Below are positions 35,401 through 49,000 of a stretch of DNA of 64,000 bases, piece by piece. Source of the DNA: Balanoglossus misakiensis (lineage: Eukaryota; Hemichordata). The stretch covers positions 6,820,001 through 6,884,000 of the forward strand of contig CM082585.2 in assembly GCA_040954595.2 (NCBI GenBank), in the 5' to 3' direction. A program made the position numbers and the translations under genes. The notes beneath the pieces are model-generated. The model did not search any database. It saw nothing but the letters and a program-made list of their open reading frames with translations, and had not been told where the DNA came from. How positions within the stretch are numbered: the stretch's first letter is position 1; the number at the start of each line of letters is the position of its first letter.

Positions 35401-36841
35401 AGCAAATCAGTCATCTAAATCGAGTTAAAACGTTGTTTTCCACATTGTAAACAGGGATAAAATGGAATCCAAAAATTTGATGATTCATCTTTTGCGTAGA
35501 GATGTTTGACCTAAATGTACGTGGTATGAACTGTTGCTATAAATCTCAAAGTTTCTGCAATCAGGGTTTTCCTGATTACTTCAGAACCCCCACGTGAGAT
35601 GTCATCATTCTGTTATTAAGTACCTCTGCTGTGATTTCTTAAAATACATAAATGAGTAGTTACCACTTTTCATCAATAGCTACACAACTCACTGGCATAT
35701 ATGAACAATTGGCCAGTTTGGCTGGGCTGTTTTCTGTGTAATATTTGCTATAAAGACTATGCAGTCAATATTACATTTCTGTTTTGCTGTAATTGATGAG
35801 AAAACATGGATACATATTGTAAAGGAAAAGCTTTCGCCTTTTCTAATTGTACCTGGTACATAACACAACCATACATATGTGGAAAGTTGAGATTGATGGA
35901 ATAAACATCCTTTTATATTGTCATTAAATAGTTAACTCACCATTGTGGGAGACATAAGTCACATAACATCAATCAGTGGAAAATGTGCGTTTATCGATAA
36001 TCATGATAATTACGATGTATCATAAAAGAAGCTTGGTAGTGGAAGATGCGAAAAACTACTCAGGATGGTGCATTAAATTTCTGCAATCAGTATAACGCCA
36101 ATTACGTGTATGGATAAAATGCAACCTTTCTGTTGCCCCCACATCATAGGCGTCATGTCTTTATACAAAAACGCAATGTGTGGAAGTGCGTTTCCGTACA
36201 AATTGATCCTCAGTGGAACCGAACTCGCTGATGGATGCCACGTTTCGCCCAATTAAAGACGCGTAACCCGTATACATCCTTTGCCATCAGCGTTCAGGAA
36301 ATCGAATGAGGTGGAGGGATTCCCGGGTTGTGAAATGAATTCGAGCATCTGTATACACCTGAGAAAATCTGTCACTTTTTCGAATAACCGCAGTTCCACT
36401 GGGTGACAGTCAGACCAGGCGTTTCCCCTGGAGATGCGACTGCTGTCAATGCCACTGAAAGCAGGCCAGTTAAGGTCGTAATCGCAGACCGTCAATCAGG
36501 AAAAGAAAAACATGTTTGGTGTGACTTTTTATGACCCGTAACATACTTCGCCAAATATAAAAGGAAGGTTTAGATGTTTCTTGAAAAGTGGTGTGCAAGA
36601 TTGCTAATTCCTCTGAGATATAAAAGCGAGGATAGCTGGCACCAAAACCACATGCAGTCTGCATGTTGCACACAGATAAAATTGACATAAAATGCTAACT
36701 AATGTACTATTACCGTATTTCTTTCGGTAACTGGTCTGTGTAGATAAAATCACTTCATTATGTCAGCCATTTGAATCTAAATATACATTCATAAATGGTG
36801 TGTACCAGTTATTATAATAATGAGCGTGCCATTTAACCCTA

Positions 36842-37099
36842 TCATGCCAAAAGTTCGGGCACTAAATGGTCCATTTTGCCGTTCCCGTGTTTCGTCGATC
36901 TGGGTTGTACGTCGAGTGCCAGTTTCGAGGAATTCTTGGAGGAACGCTGTGACTTGCGTAGGAACGACATGGAGGAGATGGAAAATGTCCTTGTCCGCAT
37001 GCTGGACTGACTGCTCAGACTTCGAGAACGTTTCGACTTGGCCTGTCCCTGTCGTAACCACGAGCGTGAAGAGCGGTTTATCATTGATTTCAAGTCGTT
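36842..37099 (-). CDS. GPCR exon 4: cytoplasmic tail and stop
   Basis: Acceptor TTTTCCACACAG, phase 0, 85 codons plus stop. Encodes NDLKSMINRSSRSW and a tail very rich in Ser, Arg and Lys (SKRSRSLSSQSSMRTRTFS), ending VPELLA. Basic-Ser clusters are candidate PKA/PKC and receptor-kinase sites. Choosing this frame over the other open minus-strand frame rests on splice phase and on its position directly after the NEGFR helix-8 start. Confidence 0.82.
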   Translation of the reverse strand, partial: NDLKSMINRSSRSWLRQGQAKSKRSRSLSSQSSMRTRTFSISSMSFLRKSQRSSKNSSKLALDVQPRSTKHGNGKMDHLVPELLA

Positions 37100-40000
37100 C
37101 TGTGTGGAAAACAATCAAAGTACATACAATCACTGTAGCCATATAGATACATGTAATTATAATGTGATTTTTGTACTACGAAACATTCAGTTGGTGAACA
37201 TTTCTGATTCACTAAACTCTACATCACCATATGCCACTTTTATCATTCAGCAGAGGCATAGAACATTGTATGCTCAAGCATGAGGATGCATACATTACAA
37301 GATATTTATTACCCCAATATATACAAGGGTATATAAGAGGTATGCTTTCTTATGTGACATTATAAGGTGCATTCATTCGTAAACGATTTCATGAGTTAGC
37401 ATAAACATATCTGCTTTACTTGTTAGTATGGCCGTTTGTTGAGAAGCTAATTACACTGACAATTTCATAAAACTATCCAAAGCAGAACAAAAAGCCGGAG
37501 CTAATACATGTGGAAACATACTGTTCAGAATAGCCAGCATTTGGTTTACTGGGGTTTTAACTTTACTCATACACTGGAAACTGCTGAGGGTCGCCGCAGA
37601 CCATGGGGGGGGGGGGGGGGGGGGAACGTACCCTGAAACCCTCGTTGAAGAAACCATAGATGAACGGATTGACGAAGCTGTGAGCCATGGCAATCCACAG
37701 AATGATGCAGTTCGCCACTCGCATCTTATCCTGGTATTCGATCTCGGTGTACAGCCATGGATAGGCGATGGTGACGAACTTGAAGACGTGCACCGGTAGC
37801 CAACAGATGGCAAACATGGCGACAATTATAACCAGCATCTTGATCACCTAATGTAGACCGTAAACAAATTGTGAGTCGTTTAATACAAGTGTTAATTATT
37901 GAAAGATTTAGGAAACCAAAATAGACAATTCTTAAATGATCCAAAGCAAATCATATGTATACTTTTCAAACACTGAATTTTCTGAAATGCGGTCATTTAG
38001 CTGTCGGCAGGCAGAATGTTCCTATAAACTCATTGCATTGATTTCGTGCCAATCATACGCACAACGTTAGCATGTGGTCCAGCTTCCCTTCGATGAAATG
38101 TATTTGTTTCCTATATACCAGCTGGGAGTTTTAGTGGGTACATCCCGAGGAAAAAAAAAGGAAAGGTGGCATATTATGTAGAATGGGCGTATTTAACTTG
38201 CCTGTGCCAGTTTCCTTGGAAACGTACATTTTATTTGACCTAATGTGGCCTTTTCGTGCTCAGGTCGTGTTTGCTGAAGGGATTCATGCCTGTTACCTGG
38301 ACTGGTTTTTTTCAAAGCCACATTTCTCATCAGGCCAACATGGGAATGCCCATAAGCATATATTCCTATTGAGGTTACGTACTTTATCAACAAGCAAATT
38401 ATACGGTAGATGGTTTTGATGTTTGTTTCACCAAATTATTTTTGAAGTACGAGATAAACAAACACGTCTAAAATTGAGAAATTGTGTCAGCCTTGGCACA
38501 TTTTTTCAAAATGAGCACACACGTGTTTACACAATGTTCAAGTTCACTGGATTCTTTGTGGTACGAAAGATGATATTTGAACATGTGATATGTCCTGTGG
38601 TGATACCTTTACGTGAGTCACGGGTGGCTAGTACATCCAACCGTGTGCACTCCACGATCACAGAGAGCCTTTATTTTCACAAATGTCCCATTTATTGGAC
38701 AGAAATATCAGCTATTGTCGAGGAATAACGTTTAGTCGATGTGTTTAGATTTGCGCTCTGCTGCCACCATTTGCCAAGAACGCAAAAATACCATAAAAGA
38801 ACCGTTGTATTTCTAGTTCATGTTTTATGCAGAGATCATTTGGGTTCCTGCTCAGATCTGGTGTTGGGCTAGGGTCATTCCTAATAGACTGGACTGAAAT
38901 TAATAACCATACAGCAAGCGCTATACTACATAATAGTATCACTGATAAGAAGTATTTCAAGCATGTATGCCTTTAATCAGGAATTACTTTGAATGTAATC
39001 AGGATAATGATTTTGCACACTACATAAAATGTTCGCCAAGTTTTTGAGTAGATTTTAAATAGCAATTCCACCGTAAAAAAAATACTGACTTTTACACACA
39101 CCAGAGAATAAGCAGTAACGAAGCCAATCTGTGAGATTCTTTGAAATATATATGTCTTTTAAAAATATGATCAGGAAAGCCAGTGAAATTTATTCTGCTT
39201 GCCGGCTCATTATAATAATGACCGCCTCTGAGTGATATGTGACCCAAACTTATAACGATCCCCTGAAATTGATTGTTCAAATTAAGTCACCCATACCTTT
39301 TTCTTTGCCCTGGTTTGACTCTGATCTCTGTTCGTGTCGGCGTTACCGGGTATGGTTCTCCCCCAAAGGCGAACACCGATGCGCAGATAGGTGAAGCACA
39401 GTATAAAGAGAGGTGTGGTGTATGTGACCATGATGAAGAAGATCTCGTAGGCTTTGGCGAACTGGAAGTTTGGAAAGCCCTCGCTGCAGAAGTATATGTA
39501 CCTGCCGTCGTAGTACACCTCGTCCACCCGGGTGAAGATGGTCTGGATGGTCGCCAGGGAGATGGCAATCACCCAGATGCAGACGAAGACGACTTTGCCC
39601 CGGTTTTTGGTGACCCGGACTGTGAGTGGGTATATCACGGCGAAGTAGCGATCAATCCCGACCGCTGTCAGTGTGCAGATACTAACGATGACAGACACCT
39701 GCAAGGGAAAGAATCGTGAATTACACTTCAAAAAAAAAAACCCTGAGTATTTTTAACTTATGACGCAGATGCTCACAGAAAAATAGACAGAACTGTCTAT
39801 CAGATCAGATGTGACGTAGGGCCGCTTACGTTAATGGAAGTAAACGCATGTCAAATATAAGTCAGGTTTTTGAAAATTCCAAGATTATTACGAAAGATGA
39901 AGGCCCGCCGCCGCGGTAAAAAAGCGGAAAGATCAGAAGGAATTTATTTTTTCTGACATGTGACTCTTAGTAGTACTTTAAACCCCTTGTTAGTCTTGTG

Positions 40001-43000
40001 TCTTGAGATTAAACTACCGCGCTCTTATTACGTTTCTGCCTTTTGGGCTATTAGCGAAGTTTTCTAAAGTCCGGGTGTATCTCCAATCGTTGGATTAGTT
40101 TTTTTTTTAGTTGCACATCCTGGCTTATGTTTGTCCTCTATTGTGCCCACATCCACACACGTCAAAAAAATAGCACGCCCTCATACCAGCATAATGGTTC
40201 ATTCCTGGTAACAAAGCTGTTTTCAGTCTATTGTCAAGATTTTATTATCAGAAAGTAGTTTCAACCATATTTATTCTGGAATGTTGAATGATAGTATTAA
40301 TCGACAAGGTCACTGAATATAACAATATACCGATACAGTTTTATGAATGTTGATAAGAAATCTAATTATTTAATCTGTGTACGTCTGTAGGATACCTTTT
40401 AAGTTCACTGTGTACCAGACAAGACATATGCCGTGGGTCGACAAATAACTTGTTGTCGCGTGATACCGGAAATTGCATTCGCCGGATTGCTGTATCACGA
40501 GTTTGATCTGTCGGCACCCATATGAAGTCTGGCGTTCAAACCAACAATTTGCTGGGCAGTTACGTAAATCGCTTAAAAAGTGACAGCTAAATTGAAACCC
40601 ATTATGGTGTTCAGCGAGGTAATGCTACGAGTGCACCAGTCCTGCTCAAATTAAAACACGGTGACTAATATCCAGCGAGGTATACGAGTCATTTTTAAAG
40701 GTCAGATTCGCTTGAACAAACGACAAATATTGACTTTTAGCAAAGCAAACTCTTGCTAGAGAGCCGCCGGTTTGGAAGTCGCTTCAAGCACACACACGTA
40801 TATATGTACACACCACATCATGGTTCAAATTGAAAGGACAGCTATGATCAACGTCACATGGGTCACCAGCTTAAATGGCATCTGTTGCAAGTCAACATGA
40901 CTTTGATTTGCTACTAAAAGTCATCCTCCCCAGGCGACTTTATTTTCCAGCTTATTAAACCAAGTGTATATTGTACCAGGATTTCTTTCGACAGTCATTG
41001 CCGTTGATGTTGCATTGATTTACTTTGGCAATCAAAACTGTTTGTTTTGTTGACTGTCGTGTTTTCATGTTCCTTCGAGTGGAATGTGGACCACATCGCG
41101 GTTGAATACGCAAATGACATAAAAGGTGTTTAGAACTTCAAGTGCAGGTCGCTTGAATAGCAGCAGACAAAGTTTAGTGCGAAGACGTCATGTATAATCT
41201 TGTATCTGAAAAACCAGAATGTAACAAACCTGTTTGGAGTCAAACACCCAGGTTGAAATAACAGACTTAAACCTTCGTCATCGGTCTTTCAAGCATATAA
41301 TCACTGCCTGTAGAACTACATTAAATATGTTCAAACGTAGACAGAGTCGGGGAAGGACGATATTGTCTGCCCAGACAGCGAAACTATCAACCGAAGCGGA
41401 AAAAAGGCGGAACAGATCGGCTGCTTTGAAGTGGATTGAATTCGAGGTTTCTGGTTACTGTTTCATAAGTTTGTTTTTCCTACATATAGAAATAATGCAT
41501 GTGCCGCGCATCCGAACTACTCATGCATACACCACTCAAATTTACACGATACATTAAAGGTATACAGTCACCTCCAATTTACATACGCCCATATATGGCT
41601 GAAATGGCATATTTGAGTGTTCTAAAGAACTTATGGTGGCACTCTTTTTTTCACGTGTGCCATCCACTGAAAATCTGTGATTGGCTAGATCTCAATTTGC
41701 CATGGTAACTCTAGCTAATTTTCCGCAGGTGACCCTATACCTTTAAGTATCAGCTGTTATGATCTATTTTCTGCCTTTAGTGAAGGCATGCATGGGTGAC
41801 GTTTCAACTTCAGAAAGATGAATTGATTTCCGTGATGAATATCTTAATGGAAATATAACACATGCCTCGAGTAAATAGTCTATGTCAACAGAGACTTTCT
41901 CGGAAAAAGCATGTCGAGACTATCCCTATTAGAAAGGTTCCCCCTAAGCACCATAATGAAACTTTTTTAGCTTGAAAGCCTATTCGAAAGGTCAACGCTT
42001 ACTTGACATTTTCTTATGTAAACAGACTTACCGGAATATTTCATACGATTAGAACCCGAGACAGATCTGTAGCTAGTTCACGTAGCCAGTCACTTAGGAT
42101 TTGTGACATAGTGAGTATAAAGCAAATTGAACTACATGTATGTTATTATAATTATGAGCGGGCGTCATCACATGTACGTTCCCAGTTTTAATAAACAGAC
42201 ACATGTACTAGATGCTGCCATACCAAACATCCAAAGGGTTTTACAATGAACGTCCGGAACTCCGGATATAAAAAAAGCTTGAAATTATGAGAGTAGCAAC
42301 TTCATATGTTTAATACATGTATTTCTCACAGACTGGGCATGGGCATTTATGGGGTAATTGTAAAGTTGTACTGAACTGTGATTTATCAGGTTTGATATAT
42401 AGTTAGGACAAGTTTACGACTTGTCATGCCATGATTTCGCTTAAAGTTATATTTTTTATGATTCTTGCGTGTTGAAGGATGTCAGTGATTTGACGAATGT
42501 CTGTTCGCGTCGTGACCGACATCCCGCTGCTAAATTCGTGCTCATCGCAGTTAGAGCGAGTTCAAATGAAGGACTTTGTCACAAATTAGACATTTGCTCT
42601 CTGAAATTTTTTAGTTAATCTCAAGGGAGTTGAAATCACTCTGGCATTTTGCTGTCAGGTTTACAATTCAGGGTACAGCAACATTTGGGGTGACCCACTT
42701 TAACTCTTTGAATGCAACGTTTATAACTTGGACATGTCCTCAGTCACAATTTGAGAAAAAATTATTGGGATTTATTTTGGACAGATGACGACAAGTTGAC
42801 TAAGGCGTTGAAAGGCTTAATAACAAATAATTAAATTGACGTTTAAATAAATGTTTGTAATCTGTGAAACCTTTGCAATTCATAAATTTATTGACAGAGT
42901 TCGTGGGGGATTTTATCGTGCACATGTATCTGCCACGCACACGCCTACCTCAATTAACGTTTAGTATCGAACCGATGTAAGAAAGAGGATTTAGTGCCAA

Positions 43001-46000
43001 GAGCAATGACGCGGTATAAGGAACATGTTGGTTGATCAGTACCGACGGGGACACTATACCACCTTAACCTTCCTTCTGCCCTTGTTAAGAAAAACAAATC
43101 TGACACAGTCACTGATGGGAGATGTGTTGTTTTCTGGAAATGAAACATCAGGTTGTCAACTTAATTCACAGTGAAAGGGATTTCTAATGACCCATTAAGC
43201 TTCTGCTGCGTGTGAAATCTGTTGACTGTTTCGACGGGAAGTGAGCACCTTCCGACTGCTATGACTTTTATCGCATAATGTTGACAGGTGAACGGAAACG
43301 CTTCATCTGAGATTTGAGAAGTCGTTGTGTGTACAAAAGCAGGTGCCCTAATTGATTACTTATCTGCCGAGAAATCTGAAGTAGACAATGTAAGATAATC
43401 GTATGGAATTTAATGCGAGCAGTGTTAGAGAGCTTATTTCTTGTACACACGTGGTTGTATTTGACGGTTGTGATTGCTATTCCAGCTGTCCTCTCCTGAC
43501 TATATTCTGCATCCGTACATCGGGTAAAGGAATTTGGAAGAAAAAGTGGGGCGTGAAACTAGTCACTTGTAAAAAATGATTCGTTATTGATGATATATCG
43601 CTTTCCGTTTTCAAATGGTAGCTCAGCGCTTGCTATAAAAAGAGATATTGACAAAGAATCACTACGACTGGTCGATAAGTGTCAGTTGCAGTTCCCGATG
43701 AAAGAAACTGGGTTTCCATCTTTCCCACACGGAAAGGAACGTACATGTCAGTTGGCATATACATGTAACTTAAGTCAGCAAGTTCACCTCGAGGTTAATT
43801 TGTAAAAATGGCCAGCACGTTAATAATGCGCACTGCAAAATAGTACCGCGTTTCATTTGTAGTTCTTCGAGCGCATAAATTTTGTAAGAAATCCAGATGT
43901 GCGAAGTACAGCTTTCCTCATTTAAATTACCGTCAAATTCTCTGCGGTCGCCTGATGGGTTATTTTTAGTGGGAAAGTGAATCGCTTAAACGAGTAAGGA
44001 GATAAATCAAAGAGAACGCAGGTGTTGCACCCAAAGAAAAACTAACCATCCATGGAGCTAGGGTCTGTGTGATCGCAAATAATAATTTCCACGTGGAAAT
44101 GATGCCTGTAACCCATAAAGCAAAAGTCACAATGGTGCAGGAATGAGTTGAGTGTTCTGTGAATAACTGTCATTCAAAATTTGTTTTGTGTTAATGGGAC
44201 TTACCACACACTGTCTCATTGGGATTGCGTTCAGAAATCTAACATAACAACTTCAGGTGCCCGTGACCAACAGTTTATATTAGCACATCTATTATGTTGT
44301 ACCTTTCATGTTAACTTAATGAAGTTAGTTTTAAATATTTAACGTCTCTTTTGTTACACAACCAGTTGGCTTGTTACTTTTGGAATGATCAGACGATAGA
44401 TAAACTTGAGTCCATCATTCTAGACAAATGTACAGTTGCAGTGACTTAATCATCTTAGGATGCTAGCAACCTTTAATAGCCTTTCAAAACCTCATGCAGC
44501 ACCACTTAGCAAGAGTTTAATGCCAAGTTTATGCTACTTTACATCTGTGGTTTGACTCTGCGCCGAAGTATTAGGAGGGCCGAAGAGCCCTTTAGGCTAC
44601 ATTGCTGTAAAATGATAACGTTCTTACTCGGCGCAAATGAGGCGTTAGTGTACGTTGCCATGGTCACATCGATGGCTGTTGAGAGCACTTAGACAAGCGA
44701 GGGCGCCGGCCCGGAGCCGTGGCGATCAGTGGACCATCCCAAACACAACAATTATGCCACTTAATTGAGCCTAATCCACATTTGAACATGGCAGCCAGCT
44801 CATGATGAACGTGAAGTACCATCTCAATATGCTGTGTGTGGTCGGCTCAGAGCTATAATAGCAAACTATAAGACAGTACACCAACTATTGAAACTTCTTT
44901 CGTTTTCTGTTAAAAAGTTGTACATGTAATTGGAAAAAGGGCACCTGTAGATCTCAGTTCCCAATTATCAAAAAGAAATTATCCACTACACACCTAAGGG
45001 CAGATGCATTCATACCATGATAGGGTTGCACAGTAATAACCCGAGCGAGACCAAGGTTATCTCTTACTTTACAATTAATGAGGGCTCTGGTAACCAAACC
45101 TGGATGACTGTGCTGAAAGGCATCTGTTGATAATTAGTCTGACGAGCATATTTCTGTTCCTGATCATGACAATGACACAGTTACATATTGATAACATACA
45201 GCAGCCTAATGTGGTACCTAATGGTGAGTCTGTCTGTCTTTGGCATATAGGTATATGTCAGTTAGAGCAAAGAAGAGATTTGAAATGTAATCTCAGGACT
45301 AGGGAGGGATTATCACAAATCATCGAGAATTCAGAGATGCCTCCAAATATCTCTTTAGGAGCAGCAAAAAGTCATTGTTTGCAGCAACACTTACTGTGTG
45401 CTTTCGTTTTTACCCACTAGTATCTAATGAACTCCAAAACGTAACACTCGATCTTGAGAGGCACGTGTTGTGCTATGCCATTTGGCAAAAAACTTCCATA
45501 CTAAGGTGTCCAGGCTATCGACGAAATTCTTGTAGACTCGGGAATGACATTTCGTAACTTCACCTAAAATAACTTTTACGTTTTAGGCCGTAACGTGAAG
45601 TGTTCAAACATTAGAAGAGAATACTGCAGTTGTCAAACTCATATAGGGGTAAAAAAAAAGTTGTTTGTCTGACAACCTTGGAAGCATTAGAGCTTTAAAA
45701 TTGTCAGGTGTGAAATGGTCGACCAAGCTGTTTAGGGTACGAAACACGCGAGAAGACTTAACAGTGGATTTCATTTATACAATAAGCACCGGATTTGTTA
45801 AGTCGTGTGACAAACTTACCCTGCTAAAGTAGCATAAAGCCTGCTTTTCGACAGCAGCCAAAAATACCTTATGACGTCTTTGCAAAAGAAAAGAAAATAC
45901 CAAAGGCAACTTCGGGAGGTTCTAATATCTTGATATTGATTCAAAAGTCATGGCTCTATGCACCTGGTTGCCATACATAGTCGTCATGGCAACGGTATCG

Positions 46001-49000
46001 TGATCTTCAGACAAGGGATTACACCGTTGCAGAGATTCCGGGAGCTCTGGGAATTCTAACTAATCCATTCTCCTGTTCCCCCATCTTGCATTCCCCCGGA
46101 AAGCTATCTATAAAGAATCAAGCTGCGGGCTGATTGGAAGGTCTACAATGAACTACTTACAGGAAGTGAAAAACATTGTAGTTGTCAAGGCCGGTGTGTC
46201 ATGTAGATGCAGGATACAAGCACAGAAAGAGCCACACCCACGGGCTCAGGGCAGGAATTTCCAGTACAATGAGAACCATTGTCATCCTCGAAATAAAAGC
46301 ATGAGGCGTAAGTGTACTTTTAACTATGAGGTAGTATGCGCCAGTGGGCACAGATTTTCAGAGAAACGCTAGTCCTCCAAACATATTCCTTGCTATATTA
46401 AAGCGTGTGAGGAGTCTTTTTGAAAACGAAGAAGAAAACCGGGTGTTCACCGTCGTTTTTTCATGACGTCGTTTTTTCAATCGCTTTTTTAAATTTTGAA
46501 TTTCAGTTTTGAGGCGATTTGAGATGCTTTTGCACTAATCATTCTAAATTTTGCGCAGTGACCCCTATGAATTCTAAGAATTTAAAGGGAATTATCCTCA
46601 TTTGCCTTGAGCGAAATATGAGAACAATGTTAAAGTACTTTTTGAGACATACATGTATGCTACCTTAAAAGGATTATTTACATACTAGTAAAATGCAATT
46701 AGTCGCTTCCTCTTCCGACGTGGGAGAGATCTAAAGGCGGGGTTTAATACCTACATAATCCATGACGTATATTAACATTTAAACCAAAAAAGCATGAAAG
46801 AAGTCCTTGCCTGGGAGCAATATGTACCTAATTTGTCACTTGATTGTATTTCTGTGTAAAGTCCTCATACACAGAGATCAGTGCGTTTCGTAGAATTGGC
46901 ACTCTTCCTTCTGTTTCCACAAAGCGAAACATTGTGGTATATCACCAACAAATAGATGGAGCTTATAGTCCATATTTTGCAGCAGTTGTTTCAAATGGTT
47001 TAGTTTGACCAGTTGACAGAAAGATACAATATCTTCCTGCTAATTATTTTTATAACACGTACATGAACAATATTAGGATATTAGTTTGTTTGTGATTGGT
47101 TTGCGAAGCTTTGGCAGTTTCCTGCCATGAGGCAGCATATTTGAATGTGCCATGCAATTTGATTAGCCTCGGTGTAAATGAATTGTGTTCATGTAAGTCT
47201 AGATTCGGGTTAACGCCCAATCAATCCTTTCGCAGGTGAATGCCTCGGAATCATTTCTTTTTATTTTAAAACATTTATGTTTTGTCAGGTGCAATTTGCA
47301 TTATTTATACAAAGAAAATGCAGCCCAATTTATCCACACTTCCGTTAATATAAAATATATCTTCCAAGGTTGTTCTTTCAGCCGCAAGTATGCATCCTTG
47401 CACTTTGCGTTGAAAAACTGCACCCCAGTGAACTGCCACCAATTGTGACTAGCACGGATGGCAGACAAGGGTACTTTGCTTGTTTTCAACAAACATGAAA
47501 ACACTTCAGGGGAAACTGTTTAAATGGCACACACTTTCAACTCATTGACATTTACAGGACCCAATAGCTTCGTGCAGATGCTTGCAGGTGAATTTGAGAA
47601 ACCGGAGATAGAAACATGTTTTTTTAAAATGTCATTTCCTTTTTGTATACCTGTAACTAAAAATGTAATACGAGTACTAATACTGTTAAATTGAGCCTTC
47701 TCAAGGCTTGATTTTTCACGTTTACTGTGAAATTATTCTTTATATTTCAAATCACCAGTCTCTTGTCATCCATTTGTATTTTGCTTGTAGAAAATACCCT
47801 GTTAGATAAATCTTATAAGTAATGATTGATTGAAGCCATGTATTTCAAGAATATGCTAGTTAAAGGCACGTAAGCTGCAACTGGATAAAAAATCAATGTT
47901 TTAAATAATCTCATATATGCTTTTAATTATATCTATTAAAGGCTATTTCATGATAATATATCAAGCTCAACACTTATTTATGACAAAATGGCCAAAAATT
48001 AAAGAAAAACGAAAATTCCTGAAATTTTTAAAAAAGTGCTATATTGCAATGAAAAATGAAAATCTGATGTCTCAGTGGTGTACATTTACTTCCATGAGCT
48101 CAAGTGGATGAGATCATGTTTTGTTTATGAAGTTTCACAACCGGAAATGCGACATTTTCATTGTTTCTTTCATTTTCCCACGGTGGCGGCCATAATCGCT
48201 TGCGGCAAAGCTTTATTATTTATCTGGTTAAAACTTGCATATTCACTCATATTTAGGGTTTATAATGCTTGTGTATAGTTCACTGCCTTCATCTGCATGG
48301 ACTAATGGTAGTGCAGTGTGAAACAAAAATTATGAAAATTATCCCAAAAGTTACAGCTTACGTGCCTTTAACAAACTTGCAATTTCCAAATTGTTTGATT
48401 CCGTTGCAGTTTTGACTACCGAAAATAACCAGAAAGTGTGTTTTAATTTTAAAAAGGTGGAAAGTCCCATGCGTGCGGAGTACGTGATGTGTCCTTCTGA
48501 ACCTTTGTGTGAGAGGTTGGCCTCTAAAATCGATGTACTCCATGCAGAAAGCAAGTTTTGTCCGTGGCGAATTAATTGATTTTCGATTGAACAGGGTCGA
48601 TGATAAGCTGAAGCGAATAGATCTTAGGATTTTAAACATTTTAAACATAGTATTCTGTTCATATGTGGAAAGCATTGTGACAAGTGAACGACTTCACATG
48701 TAACTGATAGTCTGCCAACCAAAGTACTGTACAGTATCAAGATTTTTGTGCGTTTTCAGATGGAGTAGGTATTACCGATTCGATTCACGTAGTATTACCT
48801 TTCCTGTTTGCGTTAATCCCAAGATAATACGGAGCATTTAAATTACTGCGGCCAAGGCCTAGCGTTAATACTCTGTAATACACAATACTTTTACTTTTTA
48901 AGGCAAAAGTAACTCTTATCTTTAGTTTCTGTAATTGACACCCAAGAGCTAATCTGTACGAGCATGTTTTTTTCTCTCTTCGCAATAAAATATGTGGCGA

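Larger units (their letters stand above)
17760..36841. other. gene-poor intergenic region between SR-B 5' end and GPCR 3' end
   Basis: About 19 kb with no exon supported by a family motif. Open frames are short and lack domain signatures. Recognised contents: a (GA)n tract at 22632-22708, C15 at 24271-24285 and G15 at 24493-24507, an exact 54-bp tandem duplication at 29358-29465, and one isolated splice-bounded 51-bp stretch at 18763-18813. The GPCR 3' UTR should start at its left of 36842. Confidence 0.5.

Noticed and set aside
36789-37142. 117-residue alternative minus-strand frame over the GPCR tail exon
   Set aside because: Does not join in phase with exon 3 and would need another acceptor; the Ser/Arg-rich frame joins in phase 0.
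39273-39719. 148-residue plus-strand frame over GPCR exon 2
   Set aside because: Antisense shadow of TM3-TM5 coding sequence; composition is acidic and lacks any motif.
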